Source: Chiridota heheva (Eukaryota > Echinodermata > Holothuroidea > Apodida > Chiridotidae). Taken from it: a stretch of 64,000 nucleotides of DNA. The position numbers were made by a program, and so were the translations under genes. The number at the start of each line of letters is the position of its first letter. The first letter of the stretch is position 1. Shown here piece by piece: positions 35,829 to 48,559 of this stretch. The notes beneath the pieces were generated by a model that saw nothing but the letters and a program-made list of their open reading frames with translations, made no database searches and had not been told where the DNA came from. Location of the stretch: contig JAIGNY010004119.1 of NCBI GenBank assembly GCA_020152595.1, positions 23,501-87,500 of the forward strand. The letters run 5' to 3'.

Positions 35829-36720
35829 TTGAGTATTTCCCATGTAGAAATGGTCAGCTCACTGCAAGCTAGCTCGTAACAACAGGTATAAGCTCATCAC
35901 ATGCTAACAGTAGTATATGAGCTAACAGCAAGCTCAACAAACTAGCAGCAAGTTTAGACAAGCAACTTTATAAACACAACAGACTAAATATATTTTGTTA
36001 TTAAGTATTTCCTATAGAAATGGTCAACTCATGGGAAGCTGGCAACAGCAGGTATAAGCTAACTAAATGCTAAGAGTAAGCATATATGAGCTAACAGCAA
36101 GCTCGGACGAACTAGCAGCAAGCTTAGACCAGCAACTTTAAAAAACAACAGAATAAATATATTCTACTTATTGAGTATTTCCCATATAGAAATGGTCAGC
36201 TCACCGCAAGCTAGCTCGCAACAGTAGGTATAAGCTCACCACATGCTAACAGCAGTATATGAGCTAACAACAAGCTCAAATGAACTAGCAGTGAGTTTAG
36301 AGAGGCAACTTTATAAACACAACAGACTAAATATATTTTACTCATTGAGTATTTCCCAAAGAAATGGTCAACTCACGGGAAGCTTGTAACAGCAAGTGTA
36401 AGCTCACTACATGCTAACAGTAAGCATATATGAGCTAACAGAAAGCTCGGACGATTTTACAGCAAGCTCAGATGAACTAGCAGCAAGCTTAGACCAGCAA
36501 GTTTAGACAAACAACAGACTAAATATATTCTACTTATTGAGTATTTCCCATATAGAAATGGTCAGCTCACTGCAAGCTTGTAACAACAGGTATATGGTGC
36601 ACCACATGCTAATAGTAAGCATATATCAACTAAGAGCGGTTTGGACGAACAAGCAGAAAGCTCTGACGAATGAAGGGCTATCTTGACAAATTAGCAAGTA
36701 TAAAGCAAGCCCAAATCATT
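35829..36720 (+). repeat. ~173 bp satellite-like array with alternating dimers
   Basis: Five units start gagtatttcccatatagaaa + tggtca at about 35829, 36003, 36173, 36347 and 36539. Units 1, 3 and 5 share tcagctcactgcaagct; units 2 and 4 share tcaactcacgggaagct and agctcggacga. This alternation means the duplicated block was a dimer of about 345 bp. Confidence 0.85.
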
Positions 36721-37033
36721 ATGCCAAGGATTTGTGTAGCCATCTTTAAAATGTATTAATATTCTTAAGCCACCTGGCAGGTTAGACTACTTGAATATTG
36801 TCAAGAAAGTAGATTGAGTGTTAATGAGATTTGTCGTCATGCCAACAACAAAGATTATTTTGTGCCAGAGAGGTTAAATTGTTTCAAGCTAAAAATAAAG
36901 TAATAACCAGTACCAAAAGGTTTTGTGGTTCCGATGATTTTTTTCATATGCTGATTGATTTGTAAGTTTTGCATCAACAGTCATGTCATTGCATATCATG
37001 ACTTTTTTATAATTTGTTTCATGATATACATTC

Positions 37034-37935
37034 AGAAGCCACACCCACCATGCAGATCAATAAAAAGGTTGACAACATTAGCATTTGCACAATAACTAAC
37101 AACATTATCAAAGCAAGTATGATGCAAAAACGGTTGCTCATTCATCCTATTTCATTAATTCTTCAGTTAGCTCCGCCTACTCATTAATTTCATGACATCA
37201 CTACCACAACATTAAAACATATGTACAGACCATGACCCATCTGTGTACCACATATGGCATAAATCTGATATACTGTTTATGAAATATGCATGGTGTTTAT
37301 ACCATTTAGCACCTTCACATATGATTAAGCCATGCTCACTAGGCATATTTATGACACCTGTTGATAACAAAAGCATGTACACAATATAATATATTCATGC
37401 CCAATATGATACAAAACAGACATAACAGTTGCTCACTTATCACCTTTTCAAAAAGTTCTCTTTAAGCCCCGCCCACTTATCAATGCATGGCATCATCACC
37501 AAAAGCAATATGGTACATCTATAGACCATGGGATATCTGTGTACCATGACACGAATCCAGTTCATAGTTCTTGAGATATGTCTATAAGTTTTTATGGCTA
37601 CAAGCATATTAAGCCACGCCCACTATGCACATTAATAAAAGTCAACGTTTTTATACCATGAACATGTACACACTAGCTAACATCATTATTAGACCGTATA
37701 TAAAACAAAACAGACATGTTATTGTTAAAATATGAGCATTTACAGATTTTGTACATTAAGCCCACCTACTCATGAATAAGCATGACATCACCACCAAAAA
37801 CAACAGGGCACATCTACGGACCATGGGCTATCTGTGCACAACATATGACATTAATCCAGTGTACTGTTCTTGAGATATCGTGTTTACGGGCAGGCCGTCA
37901 CAAACACAAATGCACACACACCGACACCACATACA
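37034..37935 (+). repeat. Three ~290 bp units of a dispersed repeat
   Basis: Each unit has agccacgcccactatgcaca, a gttgctcattcatc region, catgacatcaccaccaaaa, and ctacagaccatgggctatct with atgacataaatcc, ending at a tcttgagatatcgtg motif. It is homologous to the ~160 bp units at 10865-11265. It ends in a CA-rich tail (acacaaatgcacacacaccg). Confidence 0.75.
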
Positions 37936-37989
37936 GGCCATCATGATCACATAGGTTCCTGATGCTATCGCATTGGAAGCAAAAATTCA

Positions 37990-38180
37990 AAGAGAGGTTA
38001 AATGAAGAGGTAATAAAAGTGAAAGGGGGCAGTCCTTGCGGTAGGGGTCAGATGATTTGGTTGTAGTTGATATGGGGAATAAAGGAGGAAGTCTAGAAGG
38101 AGTTTTTATGGAACAACTGTCATTGTTTTAGAGGGGTGAGAGGGGAGGCTCTAAAGAAGGCAAAAAAGCGACAGTGTACA
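37990..38180 (-). mobile_element. LINE 3' end fragment, diverged
   Basis: The minus strand has gcctcccctctcacccctct and, later, cctcctttattccccatatc, positions equivalent to the C-terminal end of the other LINE tails (FFRASPLTPL, SSFIPHINY). It is short and interrupted by stops. Confidence 0.5.
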
Positions 38181-38474
38181 AAAATATGATTGACTGAGCA
38201 GAAATAACCCGTCTTTTGTTGTTTTTATGTTGTTAGACCCGTCTTTTGTTGTTGTTAGATGGTTGGTGAGGAATAAACATCACATCCACAACTGTACTAT
38301 ATTGCTTCATTAATTTGGATGTTATATACTGTCAGTCAAGCTACATTTCAGTCCAACAATGGCTAAAAGTAGGACTAGTAAATATTTGCACCATTAGGTA
38401 TTCAATTTGGTGAATAGCTGCTTGTGGGCCAATAAACCTTACATTTTAAGATCTTGTAAGGTTACTAAAATGTT

Positions 38475-38622
38475 AAAAGAATAATAAGAATAATAAGAAT
38501 AAGAATAAGAATAAGAATAAGAAGAATAAGAATAAAGAAGAAGAAGAAGAAGAATAAGAATAAGAAGAAGAAGAAGAATTAGAATAAGAATAAGAATAAG
38601 AATGATAATAATAATAATAATG

Positions 38623-38668
<46 letters not shown>

Positions 38669-38695
38669 TAATAATATAAAAATAAATAAAACTAG
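38475..38695. repeat. AAT/AAG microsatellite
   Basis: Mixed aataag and aagaag units followed by pure aat with gataat interruptions. The Ile/Leu-rich open frame on the minus strand is an artefact. Confidence 0.95.
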
Positions 38696-38899
38696 ACATC
38701 TCTACAGCTAACATGGGTCACAAAGGCCTTTACAACAAATATAAAAAGGTAACAAACAGATAAAGGAGAAATCATAATCAAATAGCAGCTGAATATACAA
38801 AAGATGATACTTGATCAAGTTCATTCCTTTAAAATCATGAGTCTGAACAGAATTGTAAAGATATCTAGAAATGATGAGTCATCTGCCGCAAAACCTTAA

Positions 38900-39653
38900 A
38901 GGAGTTTTCGACCAAAAAGTCTTCTGTGGGCATTTCATCCACATCCAATCAAATCTCGCGATCAATTTTTTTGTGAATTTAATGTTAATAAAAGTTTGTT
39001 CACTCGCTGAGTGCTCTCAAACGTTCACGTTTGTGTGCAACTTCTGCACGTGTGTGTAACCTCTGCACATGTGACCTTGGTACAGTATGGTGACTAAATT
39101 ACTAGGCCTACATTAAATTAAAGCTTGATGTTTTTACTGATAAAGTATCTTTTGTCTAGGAGGATGTGGCTAATGCTGTATGACTATGAGCATTGGACTG
39201 TAACGTTAGTGTAATAATTAACTCTTTTTCAAATATCATGTCGTAATGTTACACTTGTCTAACGACGCAAGTAAGACTCGACGTAAGAACTCGTCTCAGA
39301 TTTATTACCAAATGACCATTGAATTGTGGTCCAACCATTAAAAGACACCACCTATCAGCAAAGCTTATTGGGTGACCACATTTACAAGAAAAAATAGTAA
39401 TGAAATAAACTTCCTGTGGATATGGTAAGTCCTAACAACCGGCTGCTTACACCAAGGATGTGTTTTCATACATCCTTGCTTACACTACACAGTTAGGCCT
39501 ATGTGCATGTTTAGCAGCAGAGCAAATCTATGAATATTCAAATACAGAGAGGTTGTATAATTGTTTGTGTACAGACAGCCTATACAAGACATGCACTGAA
39601 TTATTTTAGAGACTCCAATCAAATAAGCCCTCACTTCTTGGTCCAGAGCTCCT
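38900..39653. mobile_element. TTAA-flanked non-autonomous DNA element (Kolobok-like ends)
   Basis: TTAA lies at 38896-38899 and at 39654-39657. The left end is AGGAGTTTTCGACCAAAAAG; the right end reversed is AGGAGCTCTGGACCAAGAAG, so about 16 of 20 bases agree. There is no transposase. The ends begin AG, as in the THAP-encoding element at 20886-22422, but the rest of the ends differs. Confidence 0.72.
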
Positions 39654-40321
39654 TTAATCTATATATCTTAAACAGAATACCACCCCCCACCCCCACATCG
39701 ATAATATAAAATCAGTCAATTGACCAATCAGTCAATAAAACAATTTTAGAAAAAACACAACTGTACTTAATAGCGGATTCTGATTGTAATAGATCAATCG
39801 ATGTGCCACACAATGTGAATAATAAACAAATTCTATCTAATTACTTAAATCTATACAAAGCACAGATGATGCAATTAGGCTTCCATCTATCTATTTACAT
39901 TCACTTTACAACATGTGCATACAGGTTTATCAATCGAGTATAGACGAGACAAAAGTTATGATAACTGGAATTATAATGATCAATGAGGATTAAAGCACGC
40001 TGTAGGCAAGATATAGCATGCGTTCATCACTGGTAGACATTGATACATTATATGAAAGGCCATTTTGTAAAAGATATTCCCGCAAATATCCATTTATATG
40101 ATAAAGGTCTATTAAAAAACAAATTGGTGAAAAAAAGGGGAATATATTATTCCGATCAGGGATTGTTGTATTTCAAAGATTTCACAATTATGTTAAAAAA
40201 ATCCTTGCAGTATAAAGTGTGATGCAGATACAAGATATTTTTTACATATATAATACATTTATGTTTATTACATTTTTGTTAATTTTGTGTTATGAATATT
40301 AAAAAGTACAGTAGATATATA

Positions 40322-41300
40322 ACTAACAAAGAGTAAATGTCCATCTACAGTAGATACAAACTGAAAAAGAATGCAATATGCATCTACTCTAGGTATAAAA
40401 CTGAAAACGTAAAATGTCCATCTACAGTAGATATAAAACTGAAAAATAATAAAATGTCCATCTACAATAGACATAAACTAAAAAGATTAAAATTTCCATC
40501 TACAGTAGGTATAAAACTGAAAAAGAGTAAAATGTTTATCTACAGTAGATATAATACTAAAAAAGAGTAAAATGTTCATCTAGTAGTACATATAAAACTG
40601 AAAAAGATTAAAATTTCCATCTACAGTAGGTATAAAACTGAAAAAGAGTAAAATGTTCATCTACAGTAGATATAATACTAAAAAGAGTAAAATGTTCATC
40701 TAGTAGTAAATATAAAACTGAATAAGAGTAAAATTTCAATTTACAGTAGATATGAAACTGAAAAAAAAGGTATAATGTCCATCTACAGTATAAAACTGAA
40801 AAGAGTAAATTTCCATCTACAGTAGATATAAAACTGGAAGGGGAAAATGTCTATCTACAATAGATATAAAATTGAAAAAGTAAAATGTCCTTCTACAGTA
40901 TATAATTGAAAAAGAGTAAAATGTCCATCTACAGTAAATATATTACTGACAAAGAATAACATTTCCATCTACAGTAAATATAAAACTGGAAGAGTAAAAT
41001 GTCCATCTACAGTAGATATAAAACTGAAAAAAAGTAAAATGTTCATCTACAGTAAATATAATACTAAAAGAGAGTAAAATGTTCATCTGGTTATAAAACT
41101 GAAAAAGAGTAAAATTTCCATAAACAGTAGATATAAAACTGGAAGAGAGTAAAATGTCCATCTACTGTAGATATAAAACTGAACAAGAATAAATTGTCCA
41201 TCTACAGTAGATATAAAACTAAACAAATCTACAGTAGATATAAAATTGAAAAAGAGCAGCTGTTCACTTAAGTATGGTAGATATCAGTAGTAAAAAGGGG
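40322..41300 (+). repeat. ~41 bp minisatellite, about 23 copies
   Basis: Unit taaaatgtccatctacagta + gatataaaactgaaaaagag, with many length variants. Two sub-types (tgtccat and tgttcat, the latter with ataatactaaaa) alternate in places, suggesting multi-unit duplication. The array fades into diverged units after about 41215. Confidence 0.92.
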
Positions 41301-41749
41301 ATAATGTTTATCTACAACAGATATCAAGACTGAAATAGAGCAAAATGTTCGTCTTTAGTAGATTTATTGAAACCTGATGAAATATAGGGAAACCATTTAC
41401 TTTGAACGTTTAAACAACATTTTTATATTTCTGGTCCTATTTATTTAAGATATATGAAAATACATGATTTCAAAATGTAAATACCACAAAATTTGCAATC
41501 AGCAAAATTAAGATCTCTGATTTTACACTGCAGACACCTTTTTCTTATTTTCTAATGTGTATTTATACTGTTTCTCATTACATACTACATTGCTGGAAAG
41601 AGAAGGAGTAACTACTGTACTGTAGAGAAGGGATGAAAAGGGACGGAAAGCGGAACCTGTGTTTCACTTAATGCTAGTGGTTAATAGGTAGACTTACGAC
41701 TAATCAGATTTAAAAAAAAAAAAATTTAAAGAATTTTTAATGTATGAAA

Positions 41750-42096
41750 AAAAAATGTGATGTATGGAAGAGAGGACAATTCAAAATTTCATTGTAATTC
41801 TTTAACTTTTGGTTCAAAATTTAAGTCACTGAAAATCAAGTCTCCTCCTACTATATTTTATTAATGGGATATTCAAAACCTTCAATTCAAACTCATGTTG
41901 GTGTAGGATTTAAAAACAAAAAGTTAAGATATGGATATTCATGTTTCTTTGTTGTAATGTCACAAAATTGCAATAAACTTTGCATAAATTATTCAAATAC
42001 AGCCTTGCCCAACTGATTTTGAAGAAATTAAATTTTTGTTAGTTTCATATCTTCTTGCAATTAAGCTGAAGTTTGTTGCTACTTGTCCATAGATCA
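41750..42096 (+). repeat. Family A copy, partial
   Basis: Holds aagtcactgaaaatcaagtc, tcctactatattttattaat, cacaaaattgcaataaactt and an end of gctacttgtccatagatc, followed by TTAA at 42097. The piggyBac-like cluster begins at that TTAA. Confidence 0.6.
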
Positions 42097-42100
42097 TTAA

Positions 42101-42189
42101 CCATTACTCTACCAGCTCTGCGCTTGGGGGGCGGGGTCGAAGATGGGGCACCAAAATGGAGATTAATATCACTGGTGGTAGAGTAAGGG
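42101..42189. mobile_element. piggyBac-like MITE, copy 1
   Basis: TTAA-CCATTACTCTACCAG at the left and GGTAGAGTAAGGG-TTAA at the right; the ends are inverse. It is the copy whose left terminus differs by one base (CCA for CCC). TTAA target sites with CCC...GGG termini are the mark of the piggyBac superfamily. It is too short to encode anything. Confidence 0.7.
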
Positions 42190-42333
42190 TTAAGCACAGG
42201 CTGGTTATTGAAAGCTCCTCTTTCTTCCAAGCAGCAGAGTCGGGCTCATTCTGCTTCAGTGACCCGGTGGGCCGCCCACCGAGACCATGCTGCATGTATC
42301 TTTTAGTTAGCACACTTCTCATGGGTTGATTAT

Positions 42334-42434
42334 CCCTTACTCTACCAGCACTTTTGTGAAAACGCACTTGGGAGGCGGGGTCGAAGATGGGGCACCCAAA
42401 ACAGCAATGATATTGCCACGTGGTAGAGTAAGGG
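42334..42434. mobile_element. piggyBac-like MITE, copy 2
   Basis: CCCTTACTCTACCA at the left and TGGTAGAGTAAGGG at the right, a perfect 14 bp inverted repeat. The right flank is TTAA and the left flank TTAT, a one-base decay. Confidence 0.75.
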
Positions 42435-42581
42435 TTAAGCACAGGCTGATTATTGAAAAGGGGTCCTCTGTTTTCCGAGCAGCAGAGTCGGACTTGTTCT
42501 GCTTCTGTGACCCAGTGGACCACCCACTAGGACAATGCTGCATGTATTTTTGAGTTGGCACACTTGTTGCGGGTTGATTAA

Positions 42582-42673
42582 CCCTTACTCTACCAGCACT
42601 TTTTTGAAGACTCGCGTGGAAAGCGGGGTTGAAGATGGGGCAGCGATAATATTGCTGTGTGGTAGACTAAGGG
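42582..42673. mobile_element. piggyBac-like MITE, copy 3
   Basis: TTAA-CCCTTACTCTACCA at the left and TGGTAGACTAAGGG-TTAA at the right, one mismatch in the inverted repeat and intact TTAA on both sides. Confidence 0.75.
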
Positions 42674-42680
42674 TTAAGGT

Positions 42681-43499
42681 TCCTCTACATGCATTACCCC
42701 CAAAGCAGGTCAATTCCAACTCAAACCATACCACTGATATAAACTGATGTCAAGTAAAATGATATCATTGCTAAGAACCAATGAAGCAAATAATAAATCT
42801 ACCTGAAATAGATACATATGAAAAATATCCATACACAAAATTCAAGTCAGAATAAAATGTCACTCTACACCCAAATCGTGAAGCTAAAACCAACTTCAGA
42901 AGCCCCTTTAGTCAGATAATCATAGCTATAATTGATATCCCAGTTAAACGTCAAAATCGTATGATAAAAGATGACATCAAATCAACTTTAGATTGCAAAG
43001 GGAATCAATTTCATTCCATTTTCCATTCAAGAGTCAATGTCTTCTATGATATCAAAGCTTTGATGTAAAACTCAAAATGACAAAATATTTAATGCCAAGA
43101 TAAACTTAAGTAAAATTGTAATCAGCAGATGCGATATACCAAGTGCAAATTATTCCTTAGCTGCAAGATGACACTTTGGATAGATCAAAAGTTCAAAATA
43201 CCTCCCTGTTGATGTATATATATATACTTTGGATGAACGATACACACTGCAAATAAATCTAAAATGTTGACAATTGATAGGTTGCAAAGGAAACTTAAAT
43301 TTGTCTATGAGAATTCATCAACAGAAGATAGCAAAATAGGTTTATCACTCTTAGCTTAGAATGAAGGACTTAGACGGTCCTTAAAATGCTTTTAAAATTG
43401 TCTCTGTCTGCTATTTTCACTCACAACGTTTATTTTTCAGAAAAGAAACTCAAAAGATTGTTATAGTTGCAAACCCGATGTAGCTCGCTGGATATGCAT
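42681..43499. other. Intron without recognised content
   Basis: AT-rich; nothing recognised on either strand. Confidence 0.4.
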
Positions 43500-43740
43500 T
43501 TAGCAAATTAAAATGTTTTTGAATTTGCGAAAAAACCTTTTAGTTTTTGAGTTATGGCCAATCACAGATTCATTCGTTTTTGATGTCTGCAAAATTTGTG
43601 AATTTGGCAAAAGTTCCAAACCTTTATGTACTCTCTTAAATTTCTTTCCTAAATTACAGGCACTGAAAAGATGGAAAGTCTATTCCTGTCAGAATTTGGA
43701 GAAGTGGTCAAAAACTTTCAAACAGAAAATGTGAAGTTAG
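43500..43740 (+). repeat. Family A copy, partial
   Basis: Contains tttttgagttatggccaatc, acaggcactgaaaagatgga, aagtctattcctgtcagaat and a tggtcaaaaactttcaa block. The two ends are missing or diverged. Confidence 0.55.
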
Positions 43741-43904
43741 CAAGTCTTGCCTGGCATATATGTCTGATTTTCTCATTTTACAATTTATAACATTGCATGT
43801 TTTTACAAGTAACATAGATTGGAAAAAAGTGTTAAGACTTTTATAGCCATGGTTGGCAATTGTAATTATCAACCCAGGTAATTATTAATGCGAAAACAAC
43901 CCCC

Positions 43905-44650
43905 AACCACACATATCTGACCTGGCTAAACCTCTTCCACAAAAATCTATTGTTATGCAAATAACAAAATTAATCTGTATTATCTGACCACATCCTTACT
44001 ACTTAAAGATATATACATATTAGCAAGTATTTAAATTTTTATGCAAATATGCTAATTTAAATAAACACAGAACTCCCAATACTTATTCATAGGAACAATG
44101 CTTTCCATACCTGTGGCAGAAAGATTTGTGAATATACATGTAGAGCATACCTAACTAAGTAATGAACAGGTCTAACATTCTGCATGAAATCTATTATGCC
44201 AATAACCTGCTTAATATGCACACATCACCTACCATTCAGCGTAAACAATTGTCTTCATATATATCATTTGTGTAAATAACAACACACCCAACTTAATTTA
44301 AGAAATATCAAGGAAACATATATTGCCATGGTTATGCAAATATGCTAATTAGTATGCACACACAACCCCCAACAAAAAACATCCTTATGTATTCCTGTAC
44401 CCCTGTGCCACTTTATGTGAATGTACACCATTCATAATTTAAGTTGATTGCACAGAGTATAATGTTATGCAAATAATCTAATTATTATGCACACTACATC
44501 ATTAAGTGTGAACAATGCTCTTCAAATAAATGATCATTTGTGTAAGCAAATCACCAAACCCACCTGAAATTTAAGAGATGCCATAGATACAAAAATGTTC
44601 ATTGTTATGTAAATGAGCTAATTAGTATCTATTCACAACCCCCAACCATG
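43905..44650 (+). repeat. Old ~120-150 bp repeat with octamer-like cores
   Basis: The phrase ttatgcaaatatgctaatta, with gtatgcacacacaaccccca nearby, recurs around 43955, 44040, 44335, 44465 and 44610, alternating with cattcagcgtgaacaatg-type segments. Heavily diverged. Confidence 0.6.
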
Positions 44651-44679
44651 CTCATCCAGAGTCACCAAGAGGAATCGTG

Positions 44680-44945
44680 GGCCCGGGCTTAAACTGAGAA
44701 TCCGAGCCCCATATAATTTGTATGGTCTATTATGACCCGGGGCCCCATATGACACCGGGCCAGGCTCATTGCCCCCTCCCCCCTCTTATCGGCGGCCCTA
44801 GTTACAGGTCACAAGACCAGGAGCAGGCCTGTAGCTAGAAATTTTCTAAAGGGGGCACAAGCACTTAATAAGGGGCATGCCCCCCACCCCCAACCCGTGC
44901 CCCATGCTCGCCACGGGCCTGTTTACTACTGACAGACGTGCATTT
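44680..44945. other. Remnants of G/C-rich DNA-element ends
   Basis: Two segments look like termini of hAT-type elements: cgtgggcccgggcttaaact with a later cggcggccctagttac (44688-44804), and gcaggcctgtagctagaa followed by aagggggcaca and, later, gccacgggcctg (44824-44922). No full element could be reconstructed. Confidence 0.35.
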
Positions 44946-45324
44946 ATAAATGACAACATAATTGATGCATAGTAGTGGCTGTAGAAATCCCCTCCAGCAT
45001 ACATGTCTGTTGACACATATGCATTCCAATATGCTAACATACCTGCTTTCAAGTGATTACAGGAAGAACTGAAGGATACTCTACCTATAGGGCACGCACC
45101 CAAAAAAAGCTTTTCTAAAAACAACATTTACACTAGGTTTTAATGAAATGTTCTGGCAAAGTTATGTACCTAGCAGAATAAGAGCTTGAAAATAAAGAAT
45201 ACAAAAAAATGTAGGCTTAAAAAATCCTGCTAGGGTTTCAAAAATCCTGCTGGGCTTCAGAATTTTGCAGGGCTTTGTCCAGAAAGCAATATCTTGCTAG
45301 GTTTAAATGAAATATCATGTGCTT

Positions 45325-45575
45325 TATAGCAGAGTTAGGTCAAATAAGCCAAGAGAGTGTTAATAAATAATGGTGTAAAAGTTAGGATAGTGAGGAGATG
45401 GAAGGTTTTAAGGGAGATAAAGGGGTAAGGCTGAATGTGGGAGAAAAAATTAGGTAAAAAGAAAGGGTTTTTTAAGTTTAGGTGTAGAAAGGGAGGAGGG
45501 GGAAGATTATATGTGGTGAAAGAGGTTGTTGTTGCGGAGGAAGCTGATGAACTTGATGATTCCAATCCATGACTC
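45325..45575 (-). mobile_element. LINE 3' untranslated fragment
   Basis: The minus strand has ttccatctcctcactatcct, tttctcccacattcagcctt and aacactctcttggcttattt, which recur at 48590-48735. The position and style match the 3' parts of the other minus-strand LINE fragments. Confidence 0.55.
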
Positions 45576-46389
45576 CATTTTTCTAATTTTGAAGTTTCTG
45601 AAAAGTAATTCTAAAAAAGAAGGAAAAAAAACCTAAATTCACTTTCAAATTCATCAACTCCTTTGAAGGATAAGCTTCTTTACCACTTGCTTCATGGAAT
45701 TGTTCTCTCATTTGGCATAAAACTAGGTAAAGATTTATTTTGATTAATTGTTATGCTCCTTAAAATTTCACACAGTCAGACCTGATCTGATATGTAAGCA
45801 GGTAGGGTCAAACTTTTCCTCTTTATTTTCATTATTCTGGAAACCACAATTAGGATCAAATTTTCCTTATCAATGGATCCATTGTACTAGCTCTTCCATT
45901 GGTCCTGAATTGTTGTGAAAGTTGGTGTTGTGTATCAAATTACCAATGGATGAAGTCCTTATTGTGTGGTTGAGTGGTTATTTTAATTAAGATAAATGGT
46001 CTCATTATTTGCTACATAAGTTTGTGTTTATGATTTGCTGGAACAAATTTTTTAAGAAGGACAAGTCATGTGTCACTAAATAACATAACACTGTAGAACC
46101 CCCAGGTTTGCAAAGAAGCTTTTAGGTAAATGTATAATTGATATATGTGGTCTAGATATACTGAAAACTTGGTCAAGTCCTGTCCACCTCTATCTTTTTA
46201 AAAGCTCTTTCATGGCTCATTTCACAATGCTTTTGCTGCAAAAGCATTCTTGCAATTATCTGAGAAAGATAATCAATAAATCAATGTCTTTCAGATGATG
46301 ATTTTAATGACATATCCAAAAAAAATTTTATATAATATCACGATTTGCCATACTTATCAATTACATTTTGGGAACAGCATTTGAAGGGT

Positions 46390-47560
46390 GTGATTTATAA
46401 GAACATCATTAATGTCTTACAAGACAGACATCTACTAAGAAAGTGGTAAAGAAAGCATTCAGACTCTCTAGTATCAAAGGATAAGTTGGATGGTCAAGCA
46501 AGCTCTCTTATATGAACCAAAAAATTAAAAGGCACAAAATGGTGAATAAATCATTCAAAAATCTTTATCCTGTAAGGTCCAGACAATTAAGTTTAAAGTT
46601 CTGTCTTTTTTTTTGTGTAAGAACGACTGAAATCAGACTAGTTATGACATCATATCCTCATATTCCTCAAGGGTCTTTGTGTATTTTGCTGCATTGTGTC
46701 TCATAATTTAATGGCATACGGCCATTGAATATGTCAGAAAAGTACTTAAATGAATCAAGTTAAGTGGCTATTATTTACCATCTGAAGAATAAAATATTTA
46801 TAATTAATAAAAAAGTTAAATTAATATTCACTACAATTAATGTTCACTACAAATACACATTTTAAGAAAGAGTTTTGCAAGTACATCATTCGTGTATTAT
46901 AAGACAAATATGAAGAAAGTGGTGAACAAGGTGGTGTAAAGAAAGCAGTGAAATTCTCTTTTATTCAAGGATAAGTTTCATTGTCATAAAAGTACTCTTA
47001 TATCAACCATGAAATTAAAATGCACAAAAGGTCCAGACAATCAAGTTTAAAGTTTTTTTGTTTTTTTGTTGTTGTGTAGGAACGATTGAATTCAGACTAG
47101 TTATGACATCATATCCTCATATTCTTCAAGGGTCTTTGTGTATTTTACTGCATTGTGTCCCAAAATTGATTGGCATACAGCCATTGAATATGTCAGAAAA
47201 GTACTAGAATAAATCAAATAAAGTGGCTATAATTTACCATCTGCAGACATATTTATAAAATATTTCTATTCAGTAAAAAAAGTTAAATTATTTATTCACT
47301 ACAATTAATATTCACTACAAAATACATTAAGATTTTTAAGAAAGTCACTAGGAAATTAAAAGAAACAAAATGATGAAGAAAGCATTCAAAACTCTTAATT
47401 TTCATTAAGGTCTAGATAATCAAGTTTAAAGTTTTTTTTTTTTGTGTAGGAACGACTAAATTCAGACTAGTTATGACATCATATCCTCACATTCCTCAAG
47501 AGTCTTTGTGTATTTTGCTGCATTGTGTCCCAAAATGTTAGATTAATATTCACTACAAAA
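46390..47560. repeat. Family B-related sequence in three near-tandem copies
   Basis: The block with tttaaagttctgtctttttt, gaacgactgaaatcagacta, gttatgacatcatatcctca and gggtctttgtgtattttgct occurs at about 46590, 47040 and 47430. The first two are followed by ggcatacggccattgaatat. Parts correspond to the middle of family B. Confidence 0.65.
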
Positions 47561-48559
47561 TACGCTAAGAGCTTAGAGAAGTGAGGGTGTAATGTCACTC
47601 TTCTACAGTAGACACAGTAGACTTTCTACACCAGCCACTTTTAAATAAATTTGTAACAAACTATCTTTGGAATGGAACAAGATATCACAGTAGTTTCTTC
47701 AATTTGCTTTTTTTGAAATGTCCAACCCAAAAAATATATAATCCTTAAAAGCGATATCTCTATTCCTCATTAGGTTCAATAAACTGGGGAGAGGGGGAGC
47801 TGTACTATCTTTCCCAAAGAAACTTCAAAACTTTTTACCCAAATTGTTGGGGCTGACCTTTTTTAACCAGTTTTCTAAAGGGTTTGAAATTATGGAAATT
47901 GCTTCAAAAAACTGGTTAATACCGCCCTGCATATCTGTGTTCTACATTGTAAGCCTAATGGATAGTCTCTACTGTGAGGCAAGCTTGTTTTCACTCACAC
48001 TTTCTAAAGCTATTTTATATGTCAAGTTAAGTTACCAAGTAACAAAAATACAATTTTTTGGCATTCCAAATTGCATATTTCTCATGGAAAGAAGTTATGC
48101 TTAAAGTTTCATATTATATTTGTGAAAGTCAGCTGCTATTCTTAGCAGAGAATTAAAAAAAAACTAATTGATTTACATGAAAAGTAGTGAGCTCAACGGC
48201 TTGGTTCCTGAAGAAATATGACAAACAGTCAAATTTGACCTGTTTATGGTGGGCATTGTTTGGTACTTGCATAATCAAAATATTATATACTCTTAAAATA
48301 TGTAGCTGACATGTCACTAGACCTTAGGTATATGGAAAGGTACAGGAAATGTCGGCTTAAAATATATCAAAAGCCGTGTAAAAAGTAAAGCAATTCCATC
48401 TAAAGTACATCAATATCACTCACCATTTTGGTACTGTTTTAATTTTCAGATCTTCAAATATTGTGCCAAATTGTCATGTATAAACATTCTCTAATTTCTA
48501 ACATAAATTGTTTGTTGCATAATCCTCTGCAACAGTTTTTTAGTAGATGTTTTTAGCAA
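47561..48559. other. Intron without recognised gene
   Basis: AT-rich; nothing recognised on either strand. Confidence 0.4.

Larger units (their letters stand above)
42097..42680 (+). repeat. ~245 bp tandem block carrying one MITE per unit
   Basis: Between MITE copies lies a shared spacer with gcacaggctggttattgaaa, cagcagagtcgg, tctgcttctgtgaccc and gcacacttgttgcgggttga. Spacer and MITE repeat together at intervals of about 233 and 248 bases, so the array arose by duplication of a MITE-bearing block rather than by three insertions. Confidence 0.75.
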
